Shown piece after piece: positions 54,467 through 63,470 of a stretch of DNA of 64,000 nt (positions within the stretch are counted from its first letter, which is position 1; each line of letters begins with the position of its first letter). The notes below the pieces were generated by a model. The model was not told the DNA's origin and made no database searches. It saw only the letters and a program-made list of their open reading frames with translations. This DNA comes from Burkholderiales bacterium (GTDB taxonomy: Bacteria; Pseudomonadota; Gammaproteobacteria; Burkholderiales; Burkholderiaceae_C), in contig JADJDV010000005.1 of the NCBI GenBank assembly GCA_016702555.1, forward strand, positions 372,001 to 436,000, written 5' to 3'. Position numbers and translations under genes: made by a program.

Positions 54467-55872
54467 GGGGTGGCGTCTTCGAATGGCAGGTGCAGTGTGA
54501 TGCAGGTGCCGCTGGCCGAGTGTGCATCCACCGACACGCGGCCGCGCAACTGACGCACCAGCCGCACGATCACCGCCACGCCCAGCCCGCGCTGGCCGGT
54601 CGGTGTCTCGCCGCGCTGCATGCTGGCGGCCAGCTCGGGCGCCAGGCCGGTGCCCTGGTCGGCCACCTCCAGCACCAGCGCCCCAGCCTCGGCGCGCACC
54701 CTCAGCTCCACCCTGCCGCCGGCCGCCGTGGCGCGGACGGCGTTGAGCAGCAGATTGAGCAGGACTTGCCGCACCTCGGTCGCGGCGATCGGCAGCTCCT
54801 CGGGCAGCCCGGGCGCGATGTCAAGATGTACTGTCACGCCGCGATGCCTGGCGTCGGCCACCGCCAGGCGCTGCACATCGTGGAAATCCGCATGGCGCAA
54901 CTGGTGTCCGGCATCGCCGCCGCGGTGCGTCTGCAGGGTGGCGTCGACCACCTCGCGCAGAGTCAGCACCCCGCGATCGATGAAATCCAGCGCATCCTGC
55001 CGCGCCTCGGCCTGGTCGCCAAACTTGCGCAGGGTCTGGATCGCGGCGGCCATGCCGCCCAGCGGGTTGCGCACTTCGTGCGCCAGGGTCGCCGCCATCC
55101 GGCCCAGCACCGCCTCGCGCTCCTGCTCGGCCAGCCAGTCGGCCATGGCCTCCCGTTCACGCGCGTCCGTGGCCATGCGGTTGAAGGCGCGCATTAGGCG
55201 CGCGCTCTCCGGGTCGCTGGCTTCGATTTGCGCTTCGGGCACGGTCAGGCCTTGCTGCAAGTGGCGTGTGACCAGCGCCACCGGGCGCTGCAACTGGCGC
55301 GCCACCAGAAAGCCCAGCAGCGCGCAGGCGGCGCTGACCAGCAGGTCCAGCACCAGCAGCGACCGGCGCAACTGCCCGCGTTCGCGGCTGAAGCCCGTCA
55401 CGTCCAGATTGGCCAGCACGCGGCCGCCGCCATCGAGGCCACGCCAGACCCAGATGCTGTCGCCGGCATCGGTGAGGCGCGCTCCGCGGGCCGTGATCTG
55501 GTTCTCGTCCGGCCATTCGACTTCGGGCAGGCCGGGGCGGTCGGCACGCGCCAGCAGCCGGCCCTGCGTGTCGAGCACCGCCAGGCTGCGTTCCTGCACC
55601 CCGACGCTGACCGCAAGCGAGCGCTCGAGAACGCCGGATACCGCCGCCGTGTCGCCCTCGCTCAGCACCGGCAGCAGCGCCGCCAGCACGCCATCGAGAT
55701 AGACCTGCCCGATACCTGACATCTGCTGCTCGAACTGGCGCGAGACGACCTGCAGCGCGGCCTGGGTGGTGCCCAGCGAGGCGGCGAAGATCATCAGCGC
55801 CACCATCAGCGGCAGGCGCCCGGTGAGCGGCAGGCGGCGATACCGGGCGCGCATGAAGTCGATAAGCGGCAT
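54463..55872 (-). CDS. Sensor histidine kinase
   Basis: 469-residue membrane kinase. TM1 lies near 19-42 (LPLMVALMIFAASLGTT), then a periplasmic sensor of about 120 residues, and TM2 near 170-195 (LLVLDLLVSAACALLGFLVA). HAMP follows, then the dimerisation His in ATLAHEVRNPLGG (about 266), N-box LLNLLLNAVRA, and G-boxes VADQGTGLAPEL and GQRGLGVAVIV. The partner is the regulator that overlaps it. It begins 41 nt after the fused MnhG gene, so the pair is probably co-transcribed with the antiporter. The signal could be Na+, pH or envelope state (inferred). Confidence 0.9.
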   Translation of the reverse strand: MPLIDFMRARYRRLPLTGRLPLMVALMIFAASLGTTQAALQVVSRQFEQQMSGIGQVYLDGVLAALLPVLSEGDTAAVSGVLERSLAVSVGVQERSLAVLDTQGRLLARADRPGLPEVEWPDENQITARGARLTDAGDSIWVWRGLDGGGRVLANLDVTGFSRERGQLRRSLLVLDLLVSAACALLGFLVARQLQRPVALVTRHLQQGLTVPEAQIEASDPESARLMRAFNRMATDAREREAMADWLAEQEREAVLGRMAATLAHEVRNPLGGMAAAIQTLRKFGDQAEARQDALDFIDRGVLTLREVVDATLQTHRGGDAGHQLRHADFHDVQRLAVADARHRGVTVHLDIAPGLPEELPIAATEVRQVLLNLLLNAVRATAAGGRVELRVRAEAGALVLEVADQGTGLAPELAASMQRGETPTGQRGLGVAVIVRLVRQLRGRVSVDAHSASGTCITLHLPFEDATP

Positions 55873-55913
55873 GGGGCAAGGTCAGCACGGCACGAAGCCG
55901 CCAACCTTACCAG

Positions 55914-56720
55914 TCACATCCCCAGGCCCAGCACCCGAAGCGGCGCCCTGCCCTGCCAGCGCAGGCGGCGCGCCACGTCCACCCGCATGTCAAGCACGCC
56001 CTGGTCGAACCACCCCAGCGGCGCCACGGCCACCACGGTGGCGGGGCCGTCCAGCGCGTGCAGCAGGCGCCGCGGCCGGCCTTCCTCCAGCCGCACCGAC
56101 CATTTCAACCCCGCAGCGCTGGCGGCCGACTCGAAGCGCTGGATGGTGTCGGCCGCCGCCCGACGCGCCTGCGCCAAGCGCCGGTCGCGCATGCGCTGTG
56201 CGTAGCCGATCGCACCAATCGGTGCCGGCCCGACGTTGTTCAGGCGCGGGGCGTCGATCAAGGCCACGCCGCACAATTCGGCGTCGTGCTCGCGCGCCAG
56301 GGCTATCGCCTCGACGATGGCCGGCTCCAGTCGTGGCCCCGCGGCCAGCGCCAGGATCACTTTCTCCACCGTCGGCGGCATGCCACCAAAATGCCCGCGC
56401 GGCAGCACCCCAGCCAGGCTGTCCTGCGCGGTGCCGCGCCACAGCGGTGCGCCGCCGACATAGGCCGCGCGCCCGAGCAGGTGGCCGGCCACCGGCGTGG
56501 TCAGCAGCAGGAACACGACGGCGGCTCCGGCCTTCACCCAGGTGGCCAGGCTGCCGTCGCTGATCGCCACGCCCAGCAGCACCAGGCCGCTGCCCACCAC
56601 GCCGGCCTTGGTGGCGGCGTGCATGCGCATGAAGAAGTCCGGCAGCCGCAGCACGCCGGCCGCCGCAAGAAAGCAGATCAATGCGCCAGCGATCAGGCAC
56701 AGGGAAGCCAGCCAGTTCAT
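55914..56720 (-). CDS. mnhG: Mrp antiporter subunit G fused to a universal-stress-like domain
   Basis: 268 residues, more than twice the usual length of about 110-120. Residues 1-110 are MnhG: three helices and VLRLPDFFMRMHAATKAGVVGSGLVLLGVA. From about 120 a soluble USP/adenine-nucleotide-hydrolase-like domain follows (VEKVILALAAGPRLEPAIVEAIALAREHDAELCGVAL, then ARRAAADTIQRFESAASAAGLKWSVRLEEGRP and VVAVAPLGWFDQG). The final glycine-rich ATP loop of active USPs is altered. The tail would face the cytoplasm if MnhG ends there. Last gene of the mrp operon, overlapping mnhF by 4 nt. Confidence 0.85.
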   Translation of the reverse strand: MNWLASLCLIAGALICFLAAAGVLRLPDFFMRMHAATKAGVVGSGLVLLGVAISDGSLATWVKAGAAVVFLLLTTPVAGHLLGRAAYVGGAPLWRGTAQDSLAGVLPRGHFGGMPPTVEKVILALAAGPRLEPAIVEAIALAREHDAELCGVALIDAPRLNNVGPAPIGAIGYAQRMRDRRLAQARRAAADTIQRFESAASAAGLKWSVRLEEGRPRRLLHALDGPATVVAVAPLGWFDQGVLDMRVDVARRLRWQGRAPLRVLGLGM

Positions 56721-57007
56721 GAGGGGTCCTCCTCGCGGATCGCGCCGCGTTCGATGAAGGCGGCGAAGGCCACCGTCGCCAGAAAGCCGATCAGCGCCAC
56801 GCCCAGTGCGATGTCGACGAAGGCCTGGCTTTCCGCGACCACGGCGGCCAGCCCGGCAGCGGCGACGCCGAGCAGGCTCAGCATGTCGAGCGCCACCACG
56901 CGGTCGGCAGCGTGCGGGCCGCGCACGATGCGGATCCCCGCCATGATCATCGCCAATGTCAACAGCGTGGCGGTCAGCGCCATGACCCAGGCTGGCAGCG
57001 TGCTCAT
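56717..57007 (-). CDS. mnhF: Mrp antiporter subunit F
   Basis: 96-residue membrane protein with three helices and the hallmark IRIVRGPHAADRVVALDMLS, followed by IALGVALIGFLATVAFAAFIERG. Part of the seven-subunit Na+/H+ antiporter. It overlaps mnhE and mnhG by 4 nt at each end, in strict translational coupling. Confidence 0.92.
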   Translation of the reverse strand: MSTLPAWVMALTATLLTLAMIMAGIRIVRGPHAADRVVALDMLSLLGVAAAGLAAVVAESQAFVDIALGVALIGFLATVAFAAFIERGAIREEDPS

Positions 57008-57345
57008 GCCGGTACCTCCTCGCCGATGGCCAGGCGCACCCGGCGCTCGAAACCGTCGGCGATGTGCGCCGCCGGATCGCCCTCGAGCTTCATCACGTGC
57101 GCGTACAGCCAGCGCTTGTCGTCCGAGACGTGCAGGCTGGTGGTGCCGGGCGTGAGCGTGATCATGTTGGCCAGCAGCGCAATACCGAACTCGCTTTGCA
57201 CCGTCAGCGGAATGGCAACGATGCCGCTGTGCGCCACGCGCCCGGGGTTCAGCACCGTGAGCGCCACGTCCTGCACCGACAGCAGCAACTCGCGCATGAA
57301 CAGCCCGGCCAGGCGCAGCCAGTTCCACAAGGATCGAATCGTCAT
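57004..57345 (-). CDS. mnhE: Mrp antiporter subunit E
   Basis: 113-residue subunit with the MnhE pattern LFMRELLLSVQDVALTVLNP, NMITLTPGTTSLHVSDDKRWLYAHVMKLE. The N-terminus is shorter than in typical MnhE (about 160), with one of the usual N-terminal helices missing, which is seen in some families. It overlaps mnhD and mnhF by 4 nt. Confidence 0.85.
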   Translation of the reverse strand: MTIRSLWNWLRLAGLFMRELLLSVQDVALTVLNPGRVAHSGIVAIPLTVQSEFGIALLANMITLTPGTTSLHVSDDKRWLYAHVMKLEGDPAAHIADGFERRVRLAIGEEVPA

Positions 57346-58862
57346 CGCATCACCTCCTGGCCGAGCACGGCCTCGATATAGGCCGTCGGGGCCAGCAATT
57401 GCGCTGCGGCGCGCAGCGAGTAGTCGATGAAGGGCTCGGCCGCCAGGCCAATGCTCAAGGTGATGGCGGCCAGCACCGCGATCGGCGCCAGCATGGTCCA
57501 GCGCAGGCGCGGTGCGGCGCGCCACTGCGCGGCGGCTTGACTGGACAGCGGTGTCGGCGCCTTCCAGAATGCCTCGTTCCAGATCTTCACCATCGAGTAC
57601 AGCGTCAGCAGGCCGACCACCAGAGCGACGCCGCCCAGCACGTGGTGGCCCGCGTCCAGGCTGGACTTGACGACCACGAACTTGGCCCAGAACCCGGACA
57701 TCGCCGGCAGACCCGCCAGCGACATGGCGGGCACGGCGAACAGCAGCGCCAGCAGCGGCGCGCTGCGGTGCAATCCGCCCATGGCCTTGAGATCGAACGA
57801 CCCGCTCGCCAGTCGCACCGCGCCAGCGATCAGGAACAGGTTGGCCTTGACCACGATGTGGTGGATCACGTAGAGCACCGAGCCGGCCAGGGCCAGCGGG
57901 GTGGCCACCGCCAGACCGACCAGCATGTAGCCGATCTGGCTGATGATGTGGAACGACAGGATGCGCCGGATGTCGAAATGCGCCGCGGCACCAAGCACGC
58001 CGGTGATCATGGTCATGGCGGCCACCGCACCGATGATGGGCCCCGTGTAGCCGGCGTCGCCGGTGAACATCAGGGTGAAGGTGCGCAGCAGCGCGTAGAC
58101 GCCCACCTTGGTCAGCAGCGCGGCAAAGATGGCGACGATGGGCGCGCTGGCCGTGTGGTAGGCGGCCGGCAGCCAGTAGAAAACCGGAAACAGCGCCGCC
58201 TTCGAGCCGAACGCCAGCAGGAACATCACGGCCAGCGTGGTGACCAGGCCCTGGTTCTCGACCCGCGGCAGCACGCGCGCGAGGTCGGCCATGTTCAAGG
58301 TGCCGGTCAGCCCATAGAGAAAGCCGACCGACACCAGGAACAGCGTCGTCGCCACCAGATTCAGCGTCACGTACTTCACGCCAGCATCGAGCTGCGCGCG
58401 CGTGCCGCCGACCACCAGCAGGCCGAACGAGGCAATCAGCATGGTCTCGAACCAGACATAGAGATTGAAGATGTCCGCAGTCAGGAACGCCCCACACACC
58501 CCAAGCAACAGGCCGTGGTACAGCGGATGGAAGAGTGCCCGCTCGCGCTCGCGCACCTCGTCCACCAGCGAGTACACCGACACCGCCACCGCCATCACGG
58601 CCGTGATCAGGACCATGGCGGCGGACAGCAGGTCGGCCACGAAGCTGATGCCGAAGGGCGACGCCCAGGCGCCGAAGTGGGTCGCCAGCACGGTGCCGTC
58701 GTACACCGCCACCAGCAGGGCCACGGCGCCGGCCAGCAGGGCCGCGCTGCCGGCCACGCTGGCCAGGCGCTGGGCCAACGGGCGGCGCCACAGCAGCGTG
58801 CACAGTGCCAGCGTGGCCAGGGGCACCACGACCGGCAGCACCAGCAGCAGGTGACCGTTCAT
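57342..58862 (-). CDS. mnhD: Mrp antiporter subunit D
   Basis: 506-residue NuoN/NuoL-like membrane subunit with about 14 helices. The key acidic residue of helix 5 is in YVWFETMLIASFGLLV. The lysine region is GSKAALFPVFYWLPAAYHTASAPIVAIFAALLTKVGVYAL. A long GPIIGAVAAMTMITGVLGAAAHFDIRRILSFHIISQIGYMLVG segment follows. It is part of the ion-translocating path shared with MnhA. Start at 58862, overlapping mnhC by 4 nt. Confidence 0.94.
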   Translation of the reverse strand: MNGHLLLVLPVVVPLATLALCTLLWRRPLAQRLASVAGSAALLAGAVALLVAVYDGTVLATHFGAWASPFGISFVADLLSAAMVLITAVMAVAVSVYSLVDEVRERERALFHPLYHGLLLGVCGAFLTADIFNLYVWFETMLIASFGLLVVGGTRAQLDAGVKYVTLNLVATTLFLVSVGFLYGLTGTLNMADLARVLPRVENQGLVTTLAVMFLLAFGSKAALFPVFYWLPAAYHTASAPIVAIFAALLTKVGVYALLRTFTLMFTGDAGYTGPIIGAVAAMTMITGVLGAAAHFDIRRILSFHIISQIGYMLVGLAVATPLALAGSVLYVIHHIVVKANLFLIAGAVRLASGSFDLKAMGGLHRSAPLLALLFAVPAMSLAGLPAMSGFWAKFVVVKSSLDAGHHVLGGVALVVGLLTLYSMVKIWNEAFWKAPTPLSSQAAAQWRAAPRLRWTMLAPIAVLAAITLSIGLAAEPFIDYSLRAAAQLLAPTAYIEAVLGQEVMR

Positions 58863-59206
58863 CTCGGCTCCGCTTCCCGCATGGCTTCGGTGTCCAGCGT
58901 GCCCAGGCGCTGATGCGCGTGCTGGAACAGGACCACGGCGTAGGCCACCAGCGCGAACGAGATCACGATGGCCGTCAGGATCAATGCCTGCGGCAAGGGA
59001 TTGGCGCCGGCGGCGATCGCCGCCTCGCCGGCCGGCACCAGCGGCGGCACGCGTGAGTCGAGCCGGCCGGCGATGAAGATCGACAGGTTCGCGGTATTGC
59101 TGAGCAGCAGCATGCCCAGCACGATGCGCAGCACGTTGCGCGACATGAACAGGTAGGCCGCAATGGCGACCATGACGCCGAAGGCGAGCACAAACAGGAA
59201 TTCCAT
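58859..59206 (-). CDS. mnhC: Mrp antiporter subunit C
   Basis: 115-residue NuoK-like subunit with three helices: FLFVLAFGVMVAIAAYLFMSRN, GMLLLSNTANLSIFIAGRLDS, and QALILTAIVISFALVAYAVVLFQ. Start at 59206 (MEFLFVL), within the stop codon overlap of mnhB. An upstream start in the same frame would overlap mnhB and is not used. Confidence 0.93.
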   Translation of the reverse strand: MEFLFVLAFGVMVAIAAYLFMSRNVLRIVLGMLLLSNTANLSIFIAGRLDSRVPPLVPAGEAAIAAGANPLPQALILTAIVISFALVAYAVVLFQHAHQRLGTLDTEAMREAEPR

Positions 59207-59607
59207 CAGTCGTCCAGGTAATAGAGCAGGAACACCAGCACCGAGCCAAGCACCGCCAGGTAGACGCCGATGTCGAACATCAATGCCGTGCCGATCGCAA
59301 AGCCGCCATCCCACACCTTCCACTGGTGGGTCAGAAAAGGTTGGCCGACCAGCAGTCCGGGCAAGCCAGAGCCGAGCGCCATGAACAGCCCCAGTGCCGC
59401 AATCGCGCCGGGCGGCAGGCGCAGCAGCCGCAACAACTCGTCGTGTCCGCGTGGCAGCGCGTAGATGACGAAGCCCGCGGCCGCCATCAGGCCGCCGACG
59501 AAGCCGCCGCCGGGCTCGTTGTGGCCGCGCCAGAGCAGGTACAGGGAAAAGCCCAGCGCCAGCGGCAGCACCAGCGGCCCGCAGACGCGCAGGATCAATG
59601 CATTCAT
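59206..59607 (-). CDS. mnhB: Mrp antiporter subunit B
   Basis: 133-residue subunit with the MnhB signature RGHNEPGGGFVGGLMAAAGFVIYAL and FDIGVYLAVLGSVLVFLLY. It overlaps mnhA by 4 nt. The separate B gene plus a complete A subunit defines this as a seven-gene (group 1) Mrp operon rather than the fused PhaAB type. Confidence 0.94.
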   Translation of the reverse strand: MNALILRVCGPLVLPLALGFSLYLLWRGHNEPGGGFVGGLMAAAGFVIYALPRGHDELLRLLRLPPGAIAALGLFMALGSGLPGLLVGQPFLTHQWKVWDGGFAIGTALMFDIGVYLAVLGSVLVFLLYYLDD

Positions 59608-61895
59608 GCTTCAGCCTTTCGCCGCGTGCGCACGCTGGCGATGACCGCCGCCGCCGCCAGCGCCGCCAGCGACAGCACGGTGATCTCGCCCAGCGTGTCG
59701 AGTGCGCGGAAGTCGACGATGATCACGTTGACTAGGTTGCGCCCATGCGCCTCGGGCACGCTCGAGACGCGGAAATAATCCGACAGCCGGCTGTCGAACG
59801 GAGTTGCGACCACCGCCATCAGCACCAGCGACGCGGCCACGCCCAACGCAGCGGCCGTGAACGCATCGGCGCGGCGCTCGGCGGTGCTGCGGGGGTCCTT
59901 CTGATGGAACGGCATGCGCCCCACGATCGCCAGCAGGATCACGATCGCCAGCGCCTCGACCGAGAATTGGGTGAAAGCCAGGTCGGGGGCGCCACGAAAC
60001 AGGAAGGTCAGCGCGATCAGGAAGCCCACCATGCCAGCGGCAACGATGCCGGCCATGAAACTGGCCGCGCGCAGCACCGCCCAGGCGGCCAGCACCAGCA
60101 GCGCCGGCAGCAAGGCCTCGGGCCCCACATCGCCCCAACTCGGCCAGGCCACGGCCCAGCCGCGGCGCAGCCACAAGGTCAGCACCACCGCCGTGGCGGA
60201 AATGGCGCAAACCACACCCACGTAGCGCCGCAGGCTGCCGTTCTGGAGCCGCCCGGTCTGCCACACCGCTGTGCGCTGCAGGCCCGCCAGCAAGCGGTCG
60301 TAGCCGACATCCGGCCCCCAGCGGCCGAGCTCACCGGCACCCGCCAGCGCGTGGCGCAGCGGCAGCCAGAAGCGCAGCAGCAGCACGCCAAGCAACAAGG
60401 TCAGGACGCTGAGCGCAAGCATGGGCGTGAAGCCATGCCAGAGCGCCAGATCGGCCGCCACGGGCAGACCTGCAATCGCACTTGCGGCCGGCTGCAACAG
60501 CATGGCCGGCCCCTGCGGCCACAGGCCACCCAGCAGACCAAGCAGGGCCAGCACCAGCGGCCCCAGCCACAACGCCGGCCCCGGGTCGTGGGGCGTCGCA
60601 TCGAGCAACCGGGGCGGCCCGAAGAACACCCGCCACGCCACCACGCCGGCAATCACCACCATGACGGTGCTGGCCAGCAATGCCAGCACCACCAGCAAGG
60701 CGGACTCGGCGAGCGTGACCTCGTACAGCAGTTCCTTGCCGATGAAGCCGACGAAGGGCGGCAGGCCGGCCATCGACAGGCCAGCCAGCACGGCCGCCAG
60801 CGCGGTCAACGGCATCGCGCGCGCCAGCGCACCCAGGCGGGTCGCGTCGCGCACACCGGTCGCGTGATCGACGATGCCGGCCACCATGAACAGGCTGGCC
60901 TTGTACAGCGCATGCGCCAGCAGAACGGTCACCGCCGCCGTGGCCGCCAGCGGGTGCGGCACGCCGATCAAGGCCACCAGGGTGCCCAGCGAGGCCACGG
61001 TGGAGTAAGCCAGCAGGCGCTTGAGATCGGTTTCGCGCAGCGCCAGCAGCGCGGCGGTGAGCATGGTGACGACACCCACCGGCACCAGCAGTTGGCTCCA
61101 CAGCCCATGCTCGCCGAACACCGGGTTGAAGCGCGCCAGCAGGTAGACGCCCAGCTTGACCATCGTGGCCGAGTGCAGGAAGGCCGACACCGGCGTCGGC
61201 GCCACCATGGCATTGGCCAGCCAGGCGTGCAGCGGCACCTGGGCCGACTTGGCGAAGGCGCCCAGGGCCATGAGCACGATGATCGCCGGCGCCAGCGGAT
61301 GCGCCCGCAGCGTGGTCGCCTGCGCCAGCAGGTCGCCGAAGCGCAGCGATCCCGCCGCCGAGCCCAGCAAGATGATGCCGGCCAGCAAGGCCAGGCCGCC
61401 CGCCACGGTCATCAGCAGGCCCTGCTGAGCCGCCCGGCGTGACAAGGCCTGTTCCGACGAATAGCCGATCAGCAGGAAGGAAGCCACGCTGGTCAGCTCC
61501 CAGAACACCAACATCGCCATCAGGTCGTCGGCCAGCACCGCCCCCAGCATGAGTCCCATGAACAGCGTCAGGAACGCGAAGAAGCGAGGCCGCCGGTCAT
61601 CGCCATGCAGGTAGCTGGCCGCATAGAGAAAGATGAAAGTGCCGATGCCCGTGATCAGCAGCGCGAACAGCAGCGACAGCCCGTCAAGCCGGAACGACAG
61701 GTACACGCCCAGGCTGGGGATCCAGGCGTGGCGTTCCAGCACCACGCCGCCGGCCGCGATCTCCGGCAGGTAGTTGGCGAAGGCCGCGAACAGCGCGGCA
61801 GGCAGCAGCGCCAGCCACGGCGCCGCGCGCAGGCTGACCACGATCGGTGCCAGCACGCCTGCCGCCAGGCTCACGAGAACGAGTGTGGCAATCAC
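59604..61895 (-). CDS. mnhA: Mrp antiporter subunit A
   Basis: 763-residue membrane subunit, NuoL-like for the first 500 residues. It has RLDGLSLLFALLITGIGTFIFLYAASYLHGDDRR, the conserved Glu in LVFWELTSVASFLLIGYS, KSAQVPLHAWLANAMVAPTPVSAFLHSATMVKLGVYLLAR and LLAHALYKASLFMVAGIVDH. The C-terminal third has the MrpB-like/DUF4040 block AGMVGFLIALTFLFRGAPDLAFTQFSVE. Start at the GTG 61895 with AAGGAG about 10 nt upstream. First gene of the operon; an upstream frame extension to 61997 is unlikely. Confidence 0.93.
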   Translation of the reverse strand: MIATLVLVSLAAGVLAPIVVSLRAAPWLALLPAALFAAFANYLPEIAAGGVVLERHAWIPSLGVYLSFRLDGLSLLFALLITGIGTFIFLYAASYLHGDDRRPRFFAFLTLFMGLMLGAVLADDLMAMLVFWELTSVASFLLIGYSSEQALSRRAAQQGLLMTVAGGLALLAGIILLGSAAGSLRFGDLLAQATTLRAHPLAPAIIVLMALGAFAKSAQVPLHAWLANAMVAPTPVSAFLHSATMVKLGVYLLARFNPVFGEHGLWSQLLVPVGVVTMLTAALLALRETDLKRLLAYSTVASLGTLVALIGVPHPLAATAAVTVLLAHALYKASLFMVAGIVDHATGVRDATRLGALARAMPLTALAAVLAGLSMAGLPPFVGFIGKELLYEVTLAESALLVVLALLASTVMVVIAGVVAWRVFFGPPRLLDATPHDPGPALWLGPLVLALLGLLGGLWPQGPAMLLQPAASAIAGLPVAADLALWHGFTPMLALSVLTLLLGVLLLRFWLPLRHALAGAGELGRWGPDVGYDRLLAGLQRTAVWQTGRLQNGSLRRYVGVVCAISATAVVLTLWLRRGWAVAWPSWGDVGPEALLPALLVLAAWAVLRAASFMAGIVAAGMVGFLIALTFLFRGAPDLAFTQFSVEALAIVILLAIVGRMPFHQKDPRSTAERRADAFTAAALGVAASLVLMAVVATPFDSRLSDYFRVSSVPEAHGRNLVNVIIVDFRALDTLGEITVLSLAALAAAAVIASVRTRRKAEA

Positions 61896-62080
61896 AGTGG
61901 CGAATCTCCTTGTCACCTGTGTGCACGCAAGCTCCGTGCCAGCTGCGATGGCCAGTGCAATCAAGGACTTGCGCTGGCATCGGTTCAGATTGCGCAACGC
62001 CTGGGCGACGCATGGTTCACAAAGCTGAACGCCGAGCCGGCTCCCGGGAAAACGCCCTCAAGCGCCCGGCACAATGCGCC

Positions 62081-62632
62081 ATGCCCCCCGCCCGCCCACT
62101 GATCTGCCACCCCGCCACGCCCTGCACGGTCGCGCCCGCATTGACGGTGACGCTGGAGCCCCTGGCCGATCACTGGCGGCTGCGCTACGAGCTGACCGGC
62201 GACATCACGCGCCTGCGCCTACCCCAACCCAACCCGTACGCCACCTTCACCGATGGCCTGTGGCGGCACAGTTGCTTCGAGCTCTTCGTTGGCAGCGCTG
62301 GCGATGCGGCCTACCGCGAGTTCAATTTCTCACCGTCGGGCGACTGGGCGGTGTATGCCTTCAGCGCCGATCGGGTGCGCGCCGAGGTCGCGCCGACGCT
62401 GCCAGCGCCGCGCATCGCCTGCGAGCGGCAGCCGCACGCGCTGACGCTGCAAGCCTGGGTGCCAGTGGCGGCGCTGCTTCGGCATGGCGGCGCTGATCAC
62501 ATGATCGGCCTGACCGCGGTCATCGAGGCATCGGACGGCAGCCTGAGCTACTGGGCGCTGCACCATCCGGCACCGCAGCCGGACTTCCACCACCGCGGCG
62601 GCTGGACGGCACGCCTGCCCGCCTTCAGGTAA
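62081..62632 (+). CDS. DOMON-like domain protein
   Basis: 183-residue beta-rich protein of the DOMON_like family, seen next to many unrelated genes in Burkholderiales. Visible segments are LEPLADHWRLRYELTGDITRLRLP, the FTDGLWRHSCFELFVGSAGDAAYREFNFSPSGDWAVYAF core, and YWALHHPAPQPDFHHRGGW near the end. No signal peptide. Function unknown. Divergent from the mrp operon by 185 nt. Its last 8 nt overlap the convergent methyltransferase. Confidence 0.75.
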   Translation: MPPARPLICHPATPCTVAPALTVTLEPLADHWRLRYELTGDITRLRLPQPNPYATFTDGLWRHSCFELFVGSAGDAAYREFNFSPSGDWAVYAFSADRVRAEVAPTLPAPRIACERQPHALTLQAWVPVAALLRHGGADHMIGLTAVIEASDGSLSYWALHHPAPQPDFHHRGGWTARLPAFR

Positions 62633-63332
62633 GCGCCGCCTGCGCTTCGGCGGGTTTGCGCGCCACGATGAAGGCGCGCATATCCTTGCCGCGCGTGCCG
62701 TGGCGCTCGCTGGCCAGCAGTTGCAGGCCGGCACGCTGCATCGCCGCGCTCAGCTGCGCCTCATCAAGAAAGCGCATGTGCGGCGCCCGGCCCACGGCAC
62801 GCAGCACGCGCATCAGCAGCGCCAGCGGGCGCGTGATGAGCGGATTGAGCTCGCCCAGGCACGGCGTCTTGGAAATCAGCAGCCCACTCGGCCTCAGCGT
62901 CCGCACGACAGTAGCCAGCGTCTGGTCAAGGTCGGCGCTCAGGTGCAGCAGGTTGAAGGCGAGCACGCGGTCGTAACGAGCGGACTCGAAGTCCGGCCCG
63001 TCCACGTCGGCCAGGGCAAATTCGAGCTGCGGCCGCGGCTGCGCCTGCAGGCGCTCACGCGCGATGACCAGCATGGCGGGCGACAGGTCGGTGGCCAGCA
63101 GGCGAGCGGTGTGTGGCGCCAGGCGCAGCGCCGTGCTGCCGGTGCCGCAGCCCAACTCCAGCACCTCATGCTCGGTATTCAGCAACTCGCGCACGCGCTG
63201 CAAGGTGGTTTCATAACCGGCCTGATCGGCAATGGCGTTGGCGGCGTAGCGACGGGCGATCCAGTTCCAGAAGCGCATCTTGCGTGCCGAGTCGGCGTCA
63301 TGGATTTGCGAGGGTGTGGATGGAAGTGGCAT
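62625..63332 (-). CDS. Class I SAM-dependent methyltransferase
   Basis: 235-residue methyltransferase. SAM motif I is VLELGCGTGSTALRLAPH (about 58-75), then LLATDLSPAMLVIARER and FNLLHLSADLDQTLATVVRTLRPSGLLISKTP. The N-terminus FWNWIARRYAANAIADQAGYETT resembles small Comamonadaceae methyltransferases of unknown substrate. It begins 138 nt from the divergent NamZ-type gene. Confidence 0.85.
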   Translation of the reverse strand: MPLPSTPSQIHDADSARKMRFWNWIARRYAANAIADQAGYETTLQRVRELLNTEHEVLELGCGTGSTALRLAPHTARLLATDLSPAMLVIARERLQAQPRPQLEFALADVDGPDFESARYDRVLAFNLLHLSADLDQTLATVVRTLRPSGLLISKTPCLGELNPLITRPLALLMRVLRAVGRAPHMRFLDEAQLSAAMQRAGLQLLASERHGTRGKDMRAFIVARKPAEAQAALT

Positions 63333-63386
63333 CGTTGACGCTTGAGCGTGTGGGCGGCGCGGCGCCGGCGAGGTCTCAGTATTTCA

Positions 63387-63414
63387 CGCTCAACGCCCAA
63401 CGCCCAACGTTGAA
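63387..63414. repeat. Tandem heptamers CGCCCAA / CGTTGAA
   Basis: CGCTCAA, CGCCCAA, CGCCCAA, CGTTGAA in series in the divergent gap before the NamZ-type gene; reverse-complement relatives of the array at 17123-17150. Confidence 0.55.
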
Positions 63415-63470
63415 CCTCTTCTTCACGCACAATCCTGCCCCGAGCCGCTATCAAAACAAAAGTGTCGCCC

